A stretch of DNA of 64,000 nt. It comes from Lingula anatina (lineage: Eukaryota > Brachiopoda > Lingulata > Lingulida > Lingulidae). The notes under the pieces were generated by a model. That model was given only the letters and a program-made list of their open reading frames with translations, ran no database searches and was not told where the DNA came from. Shown here piece by piece: positions 56,601 to 64,000 of this stretch. Within the stretch, counting starts at the first letter, position 1. Each line of letters opens with the position of its first letter. The stretch is taken from positions 186,876-250,875 of the forward strand of contig NW_019775409.1 in assembly GCF_001039355.2 (NCBI RefSeq), given 5' to 3'. Made by a program: the position numbers and the translations under genes.

Positions 56601-57462
56601 CTCGGTTGAGGATCACCGCCTGGGCAGGCGTCAAAGCAAACCCGCCGCTGCAGCCGATTTCTTTAGCCTTTTGAGATAATTTTTCTAGGCCAGAAAAGTC
56701 ACCAAGTAGAACGTAAATACCCCATATCATCGGCAAGGATGCAGCTCTGGTCGCCAAGAGAACATCTTTCATGGCGTGAAACATTGTTTCTCCAACAAAA
56801 TCTGCTTGGACATCATTCCCAAAATCATAAGTCCCCAGCGAAATAATTGCATGTCTCGTGACTCCTGACTGGACGAGTTCATGGCAGTTAGCCACGCCCT
56901 GTGCTGTCTCAAGAATAGGGAAGAAACGAAAGTGGTTTTCGGGGAGGTTTTTCTGTGTTTCTTGGCATGCTGCTAGGCGGGTATACTCTTGCAACTCGAC
57001 CTTGTACGATAACTTCGGCAGCACGTATCCGGTTAGGTTTTGGTGGGAGAGGAACTCAAAATCCTTCACCGTTTCCTCGTGAGCTTCTCCAATCGAGCTC
57101 GTGCGCACGTAGAGAGGCTGAGGAAGGTTCCATTGCTGGATGAACCTGGCGGCTGCCTCTCTCGTGGCGTCTTTTTCATCAATCGGTACGCTGTCCTCCA
57201 TATCGAGGATGTAGACGTCAGCGTTCTGGAACTTCACCTTTCCTGACGTCACGGTTTTTCTGTCCATAAACATGACGCTCCTGCAGGGGGCGTGGTTCCC
57301 CTTGTGAGCGGCTGAGGTCTTAGATGTTCCAAGCGGCCCAGGTGGCCCTGTGCCCGCGCTGTTAGAACGGTGGTATCGGGCATGGTCGTTGTACTTCCTG
57401 ACGGCCGCGTTGACACACCTCAAATGCAGCCCACTTCGAACTTTGGACGTCGCTGCAAGCAT
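52699..57462 (-). CDS. Fused CitE/CLYBL-type lyase and MaoC-like hydratase, mitochondrial
   Basis: Exons in gene order: 57462-55886, 55661-55379, 55065-54994, 54459-54358, 53964-53833, 53591-53531, 53203-53079 and 52791-52699. They keep frame and give 814 residues. The start is the first ATG (MLAATSKVRSGLHLR), an Arg-rich N-terminus like a mitochondrial presequence. Residues about 60-340 are a CitE/HpcH-aldolase domain: SVMFMD, ILDMEDSV, YVRTSS, YVLPKL, FPILETAQGVAN (E185, expected Mg ligand), GTYDFGNDV (D213, expected second ligand) and GGFALTPAQ in place of the IHP-Q motif. After a linker, about 440 to the end resembles the double-hotdog fold of mesaconyl-CoA hydratases: NLLASSRQFA-like and LGFQNAQQRRPIKGGETVTA, then a second half with DLLVPGPLVTAASLS and GDMISSLSLIL. 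The family's hydratase D-x-N-x-x-H is not obvious. Proposed chemistry is hydration of mesaconyl- or itaconyl-CoA followed by cleavage of the resulting malyl-type CoA. The last exon has two open frames; the splice-consistent one ends at TGA 52699-52701, while another runs to TAA 52682-52684. Confidence 0.85.
53628..53667. repeat. (TA)n microsatellite in lyase-hydratase intron
   Basis: About 20 TA units just upstream, in gene orientation, of the exon at 53591-53531. Confidence 0.95.
54736..54945. mobile_element. MITE, family B, in lyase-hydratase intron
   Basis: Left end GAGCCCATTCCCACAGACAC, then ATCGGTCTACGTGGATCGAC and CAACTCTGCGGGGAC. The right end, reverse complemented, is CTTTCCCACAGGCACAATAT, then CGGTCTACGTGGATTGAC and CAACTCTCGCT. 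The arms pair over more than 60 bases. The interior has the inverted pair GATCCTCCTG and CAGGAGGAGG. No coding capacity. It sits between the exons at 55065-54994 and 54459-54358. Confidence 0.85.
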
Positions 57463-58064
57463 TTTCACACTTTAACTGGAGCTTCTTTCGGGGTTGTATG
57501 TACTCTTCTTTACTCCGGTATACTTATACTGGTACCTTAAAAAGAAAACATTCGAACACTCTTTCTAAACATGGCGGAAAATCTTACAGGACATCACTCC
57601 TCATTCCAACATATATCAGGCCAAATATGGAAAAATATTATATTCAGTCAGTTCTGCTTAAAGTTCAGAATACTTTACTCATAGGACTACCTTATACATA
57701 AGTTATTTAACGCCTGAGGAAGAGGCACGCTAAGACCAGGAGCTCAGGGTATTCGTCAGAAAGTTAAGTTTCAGAAACCTTGTGAACTTCAATCTATATA
57801 ATCTAAAATCAAGCAAGACTCCATGGGATTAAGAGGAGAGCAGAGTCAAAAATACCGGCCGTCTGGGTTACCTTTATGCTGACAACTGACCATTGATTTA
57901 TTTTACGTTATTTAAGAGGCATTCACTGGCAGCTCATGGCAGCTACTAGCACATGTTGACAGCAGTTTGTATGATAAGGCAATTTAATAGTAGTAGTAGT
58001 AGTACATGTAAATATATTTCTACTATGCTTATTCACTCTTGTGTCCTGGTATTACTGCTATGCT

Positions 58065-58095
58065 ATATAATAATAATAATAATAATAATAATTTT
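58065..58095. repeat. (AAT)n microsatellite
   Basis: About nine AAT units followed by TTTTATTAACGTCTCACG. A small AGT array (TAGTAGTAGTAGTAGT) lies about 70 bases before it. Confidence 0.85.
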
Positions 58096-58162
58096 ATTAA
58101 CGTCTCACGTTTTAAATAAATAAAACCCACCCTGCTAAGGGTTATGAGAGACTATATATGAC

Positions 58163-58373
58163 TGGGTTTCCACTTACGTACCATCTCCAAGGGCTTAGAG
58201 CGGCTTAGATGTCTGGCACGCTTCTGAAGCTGCTAAACGATAATTAATTATCCCCTAGCAGCTTCAGTAGGCGTGACAGACATCTAAGCCGCTCAAGTTG
58301 ATTGCAATTAAGCGAGAATCCCCTTGGAGATAGGCCGATCCACAGTTAGTATGATAGAGTATGGGAATGGTCC
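58163..58373. mobile_element. MITE, family C relative
   Basis: Contains the long inverted pair GAGCGGCTTAGATGTCTGGC and GACAGACATCTAAGCCGCTC, with an inner pair CTGAAGCTGCTA and TAGCAGCTTCAG around a TTAATTA centre. The flank has TTGCAATTAAGCGAGAATCC, TAGGCCGATCCACAG and the end motif ATGGGAATGGTCCC. It matches 21984-22200 in layout. Confidence 0.75.
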
Positions 58374-60891
58374 CTTGGTTTTAAATTTCCAACAGGACTG
58401 TAACGGACGCTGTAGCAAGGACCTAGGTCGTACTCACATACTTTCTGGCCACGGGACTTTCTACCCAGACGTACGACCAATTGTAGTCTACTGTATCATC
58501 CCTTTAAAGGTATAACAACTCTTCATATGAGACCTATATTTCACTATAAATACATTGTAAACAACTCATATTCATATAATACATTCTATTTTGCCACAAA
58601 AACGACAGTCATAGCAATAAATCTGAAATATGTGCTTGCCATCCGAGCATGTGACCTACATAGAAAGCTATACTCTGTAATAATCTCTTATGAGATAACT
58701 GCACTTATTCATCTCTTATGAGATTATCACAAAAGAAAAAAAAACCTTTTAGAAAAAAAAAAAAAAAAAAAACAGGTAGGCCCTACTAACTTTGAATGTA
58801 GAAATGGATTCATTGACCATTGGTTAGTATGGGAAATTGCTTTTTACCCCAGGAAAATTCATTTTTTTTGCCAAAATGAACAGTTGTTATCCCTTTAATT
58901 TTATGTCCGCCACAAAATAACTTCGCTGAAGAACACATGCGCACTGCAAGTTTCAAACAAGCCCTGTCATTTTAAGCGCATGAAATGAAAAAAAAAAGTA
59001 GCAAACATAAAATATATATTATAACTGCACTTATTCATCCTAATGTACGTATTATATGTTGTTCCTATGCTATGTTTTAATTCCCACGAGTATTGGTAAG
59101 TTTTATTTTGACTTACTGAAATGTATACTTGTTGTTTTTAATTAAAGAATGGGATATTTTCGTTCATTTTGGCATGCGGCAGATGCAAACCTGTTCCAAG
59201 TTAACAAAGACGTCGTACACTTTAATGGAGCTCCGGACCGCTCCCGACAAGGCCACTTAACCGGATTTTAATTTCAATTTCAGTGTAATATTGATTTGTC
59301 AATCGGGGTTTGAGAAAAGGACGCCCCCCCCCCCCCCTCCCTCGCTTAACTTTATTCAATGTTCGTGCCAGTTAAACGTGTGATACAACACAAGTGTACC
59401 GCACAATGTCACGACGACCTAGTATACGCACGTACTTTCAGGCTACAGGGGCCTCTGTTGTCAAGCCGGTTATAATTTAATTTGGACTCACATGTACGAC
59501 TACTGAGTCACCGGTTTTACGTCATACTTTCATTTTTATGCCCAAAAAGAACCCATTGCCAATTTCAAACACTCCCTGTGTTAATTAAGTGTTCCTTGTG
59601 TTCTAAAAAAATCTAAGATATTTGACTTGCTAATACAACTGAATTTAGAATTAGCAGGCACTTTCTTGTTTCCAAGACCTTGTTATTGGAAATAATTTTT
59701 GATGATTCAAAGATTTTCAAAAGCAGAATGACATAATGTGGTTAAGCGTCACAATTTGTCTCACCTGAAAAATGCCGCGTTCAAGAAAAGCAATAACTGC
59801 AGAAAAGTGAACCTTGCAGAAGTGTATAACAGTGCCTGTCAGCCTTTCGTTCCCAGGTTTTAACTGTTAACTTCTCGTCGGTTTTCTTGAACGTCTTCTG
59901 CATCCACTTTAACTCTCCCTCTCTTTCTCTCTGCCTCCCCCTTTTCCGTTCGGCTGTGATGCCTGAGTAACAGTGAATAAGAGCAAGAAGTTGTTCGGTT
60001 TTTATATGCAAAGTCGCAGCTTATGAAGGCCATGACCTATGACCTATGACGTAGCTACGTCCTCGCACTCTCTGCACTCGGATGTCATGATCATCTGTAC
60101 GGTGTTTCTGCGCAAATTTCTTCTAGTGGCGACAAAAATAGAGGATCTTCAGTTGAACATCTTTTAGTTTCTTTAGTTGAACATCTTTTAGTTTATAAAC
60201 ACCTTTCTGTTTTCTCTCTATCATGCACTCCTAGGGCCTACTACGCACATCGAAAATATATAGTATGACGTCAGTAAGTATAAAAGGGGTAACGTAAATT
60301 GATTTTAAAAAATTAGTTAAGACATGCAAGAGGTCATGCAACTGAGGTCTAACTGGGCACGTGTCTAGACACGGTTTGTATTTCTAGTAAAAATACAACG
60401 AAAAGACAAATCACGGGGGAGGGGGCAGTCCTTAATCTTTGTATTATTTATTCATTTATTTATTTATTTATCTATTTTGTTAAGAAAGCAATTTCACACC
60501 GATTAGACACGAGTAAGTTAACGGGGCTAGGCAAACAACGGTTTAAACGGACACATTTCTGTAGGTAATTGTACATACGTCCGCTTTCGATTTCCAGCCT
60601 AGCCAAAGTATGCGCTTAAGCTTGTGATTTTGTTACAATTTCTGGGGAAATTCACCGTGTGTTTAATGAAACTATAGAAGTCCCCAACCGGTCTATTGAT
60701 TATATAGTGGTGACACAGTCAGCCAACATCGTGCATCCGCCCATTACGTTATACACATTGAGTCGGTTTGGGAAACAACTGCGCTGACTATTTTCTATTC
60801 ATGACTATTTGATTGGAAGACACCTTTGGATGCTTTTTTTTCCTCTAAGGAAAACAATGGCATGCACTTCACTTACTTCAACTTGCCAAAT

Positions 60892-60910
60892 ATATATATA
60901 TATATATATA
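60892..60910. repeat. Short (AT)n
   Basis: About nine to ten AT units. Confidence 0.85.
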
Positions 60911-61026
60911 ACTACAGCAATCCTCTTATTCCATTTCCAGTCAGGACATATGAAATAGAAAGAAACTATGTGAAAGATACGCCCATCGATTGGTTATAAT
61001 GTGTCGTGTGCTAGTCAAGATTAAAG

Positions 61027-61027
<1 letters not shown>

Positions 61028-61079
<52 letters not shown>

Positions 61080-61080
61080 C
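61028..61080. repeat. Compound (TC)n(TG)n microsatellite
   Basis: About 18 TC units pass directly into about 7 TG units. Confidence 0.95.
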
Positions 61081-61385
61081 TTTGTACAGTATGTGTTTCT
61101 CGGTTCACACGGTCACCAGAGCTTCACTGTTGATGCCTAACGAAACAGAGCTTAATTCCCATGAATTAATCATTTGGTCAACATTTGCACAAGTTAGAGT
61201 TATCTTTCAGAAATATCTAAAAATTGCGACTGCCTTTACCTTTGGATAAAATTGTCGTATATTCGATGTTGACAATGATAAGGGCGATTTCACCTCATTC
61301 ATACAGCCGACGTTTGGGGGACTTTGTTCACCAAGTTTTGACACTGTTTTTTAACTAGCACTTTTTGTTTCATTCATCACTCTAC

Positions 61386-61392
<7 letters not shown>

Positions 61393-61431
<39 letters not shown>
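61393..61431. repeat. (TG)n microsatellite
   Basis: About 19 uninterrupted TG units. Confidence 0.95.
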
Positions 61432-61432
<1 letters not shown>

Positions 61433-61599
61433 GCAAGTATGACTTACAATGACTTCAATTTTTTTGTATGATTCACCTTGGACATCGGTGTCCTAAGTCC
61501 TAGGATCCACTTATCACCACTTGACCATGCGTTGTTAGAAGGTTCTTGTCACGGTCACCAAAGGTTCAGAGTCACACAAAGTTGACGGGGAGAACAGGG

Positions 61600-61600
<1 letters not shown>

Positions 61601-61670
<70 letters not shown>
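61601..61670. repeat. (TA)n microsatellite
   Basis: About 35 TA units, among the longest simple array in the window. Confidence 0.95.
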
Positions 61671-61674
<4 letters not shown>

Positions 61675-62002
61675 GATATTTTGATTGAAATAAGCAATCC
61701 AAGTTCTTGCCTGAAATCGAATGTTATAATAACATTTCTTATTAAACAGAGACAAGTTTTGAAGCATACCTAAGCCTGTCTATACGTAGGCATTGAAAGT
61801 GGGGGTCGGAGAGCTCGAAAACCCCGCCGCTCTTTTGGCCGGAAAATCGCCCATCTGAACCCAAATTTGAATTAAGATGCACCTCATTTCTCAGGTTGGG
61901 TGAAGGCATAAAAAGTTTACATTTTCAGAAAAAGAACCCACCTTTCTGGCTGCTGGCCTGATATATGTGATCCGAGCGCAGAGACTGTATTGTTGCGTCT
62001 GG

Positions 62003-62042
62003 ATTTATTTATTTATTTATTCATTTATTTATTTATTTATTA
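62003..62042. repeat. (ATTT)n microsatellite
   Basis: About ten ATTT units with one C substitution. A similar, shorter array lies at about 60447-60475. Confidence 0.9.
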
Positions 62043-63544
62043 TTTTTCTGTGATCTAGAACATTTCCATGACAAATTGCTTAAAGGGTTTCTTTTTCAGT
62101 TAAACTGACTGAATTTAGGCTTTCAAGCTACAGCCTTATTCTGAGAATAAGGGCAATTTCTGTTACGTTAAGTGTTACGTTCGAGGCGACCTCTAACAGT
62201 TCGGGGTAATGGAATAGTTGGATACTGTAATGTGACACACACTCGTACACGGACATTTTTTAATGAATGTTATTACTTCGCAACAAAACATCAGAACACA
62301 AAGCTGTTTTTAATCAAAACTAGGCACTATTTCATTCGTGAAAGTAAAATTGAAGATTATGGATCGTGGGAAATTTCTATGTTCAATTTTAAAGGTGTTT
62401 CTCACGAAATTTTATCTAATTGCACTCTTATGAATGACATTTCGCACTGTGACGTCTAAAAACACCCCAAGTTTCAAGTCACCTGTAACTTTCAATTTTT
62501 CCAATCCTAAATTCCATATAAGGGCCAGCAATGTCCAATGTTCCAAATGAGTATCTAAATTGCAGGGTACGCAAAGCTTTATCATTGGACATTTGAGACA
62601 AATCCCGCCATAGTTTAAAAGCAAATAGAAAATTGCGACATGTACCGGGGAGCAAACAGAAAATTGCGAAGTCTCCAACTCCACAAACACAGAATTGCGA
62701 GTCTATCAGAAGACTGATAAACGTAATCTCGTTCTCTAACGTTATCTGACGATGTCGGTAAATGATTCCACTACTGTTTACGCTTGTTATCACTGATGCG
62801 ATGTGAAAGTGCCTAAATCGGTTGTACTATTGCGAAATAACGCCGGTCCCATTACGTGATCATCAGTTACGGTTACCGGTAGGGTGCGCTGTGAAGGGGG
62901 GGGGGGTATTAAATAAACTATCGCCTTCATTTGTATGAGAGGGAGCAGAGAGAAAGAGAGTTTTATCTATAAAAAGTGTCTGACACAATCACATAAGAAT
63001 GTTATCAGTCTAATTAAAAACGTTGCTTACTGAAACGTAGGTCTACTTTCGTTATCATATTTCCTTCCAAGAAGAACGTCTTCTTACAAGTGCCCTAAAT
63101 TCGTAACACATCCTGCTTAACAAAAAATAGAAACCGTGAAAAATCATATAATTATCTACAGGATACAATACCTCGCCTAGTTAAAAGATAAATAATACAT
63201 TTTAGCACGTGTTCACGACAAGACTAAACAAACCGATTAAACTACACTGAGTGCACTCTGAAATGTGTCCAGCATCGTTTTATTAAAAACTGTTTTTGGA
63301 CGATCTCAAGAAAGCGTTCCGTTGAATATACGTCCTTGATATGATACATTTTAAACCTGTGAAAAAGGCTCTCTCTGAGCACAGGGGTCGCCAACTGGTC
63401 TATTACAAAATTGTTGCCTGTTCTTAAATTTTGTAAAAAAGCTGTACTCACTGGTACTCGAGGACTTCCCTCTGATATCAGGACTCCATTAAAATGCTAT
63501 ACAAAATCACACTGTGGTGCCCTGTGGGAATCGGTGCACTTTAA

Positions 63545-63759
63545 GACCCCATTTCCAGAGATTAGATTGATCTACTTTAGATCGACCTAACTCCCTGGGG
63601 GTTCACGCTAAATAGCTGTCAGCCGGGCGGACACGAAAGTTAATTACCCCCTTACAGCATGTAGTAGGCGGGACAGACATTTAAGCCGGATTATCTGACA
63701 GTAATCTAGTGAGATTCCCCGCGGGGATAGATCGATCTCAAAGCTCTGGGAATACAGCC
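63545..63759. mobile_element. MITE, family A, intergenic copy
   Basis: A 215-bp element starting GACCCCATTTCCAGAG and ending CTCTGGGAATACAGCC, flanked by TAA (63542-63544 and 63760-63762). It is nearly identical to 30412-30626, which suggests recent activity of the family. Confidence 0.88.
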
Positions 63760-64000
63760 TAACAGTCTGGGATAACGTGACTGCCCCACCCCCACCAGCT
63801 CCTTTGACAGTAGCTCAGTAGGTGAGGGAGGGGGGCGGTAATCGGGGGTTCTGTGAAATTACTCAGATGTAACCACTTTGGTATAAATGTACATGTAAGC
63901 CCATATTTCAGATGCTTATTTTGACTTGCAAAACGTTACATAGACAAGGATATGCGCTGTTAAGCACCAGCTCACACTTAGCTTAGATTCAGTTCTCGTT

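Larger units (their letters stand above)
57463..64000. other. No recognisable gene; repeats only
   Basis: Begins with the presumed promoter of the lyase-hydratase gene. No frame on either strand looks like a known protein: the longest are 62172-62459 (+) and 62793-62479 (-), which overlap and have no motifs. The structures seen are listed separately. Confidence 0.5.

Noticed and set aside
55882-57468. Start of the lyase-hydratase protein at a codon two residues before the first ATG
   Set aside because: The upstream codon is GTG, not ATG. A nuclear animal gene should start at the ATG at 57462.

Overview
This is nuclear DNA from an animal. The genes are split by GT-AG introns, microsatellites are abundant, and short inverted-repeat transposons (MITEs) sit in introns and between genes. 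The proteins (AP-2 mu, RPL22, an opsin, a multi-Kazal secreted protein, a mitochondrial CitE-type lyase) point to a bilaterian invertebrate. A near-identical 1.26-kb duplication that meets at an undetermined base looks like two haplotypes joined in the assembly, as expected from a highly polymorphic marine species. The phylum cannot be settled from the sequence alone.

Layout: 1-16.8 kb holds no gene I can support, only repeats, foldback elements and one possible relic. 16.9-19.4 kb carries the last two coding exons of an opsin on the + strand (third cytoplasmic loop, TM6, TM7 with the retinal lysine, helix 8, tail). 20.8-24.6 kb is a cluster of foldback/MITE sequence followed by the duplicated block. 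27.8-28.3 kb has two possible terminal exons of an unidentified membrane protein on the - strand. 29.0-38.4 kb is a complete 11-exon gene (+) for a secreted protein of about 795 residues with seven Kazal-like domains; part of it grew by recent tandem exon duplication. 40.6-48.3 kb is a complete 10-coding-exon AP-2 mu gene (-), convergent with the Kazal gene and divergent from RPL22 (+, 49.3-51.0 kb, four exons, 5'-TOP start). 52.7-57.5 kb is an 8-exon gene (-) for a fusion of a CitE/CLYBL-type lyase with a MaoC-like hotdog hydratase region. 57.5-64 kb holds no recognisable gene, only microsatellites and MITEs.

The most interesting item is the lyase-hydratase fusion. In bacteria these two activities act in sequence on mesaconyl-CoA/beta-methylmalyl-CoA or itaconyl-CoA/citramalyl-CoA; here they lie in one predicted mitochondrial protein. 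All 525 codons of the lyase half are in one exon, while the hydratase half is cut into small exons. Also notable are a MITE family with TAA target duplications (including a head-to-head pair) and a hAT-like MITE whose empty site survives in the neighbouring duplicated intron. AP-2 mu and RPL22 are housekeeping genes; nothing suggests that the genes of this window form one pathway.
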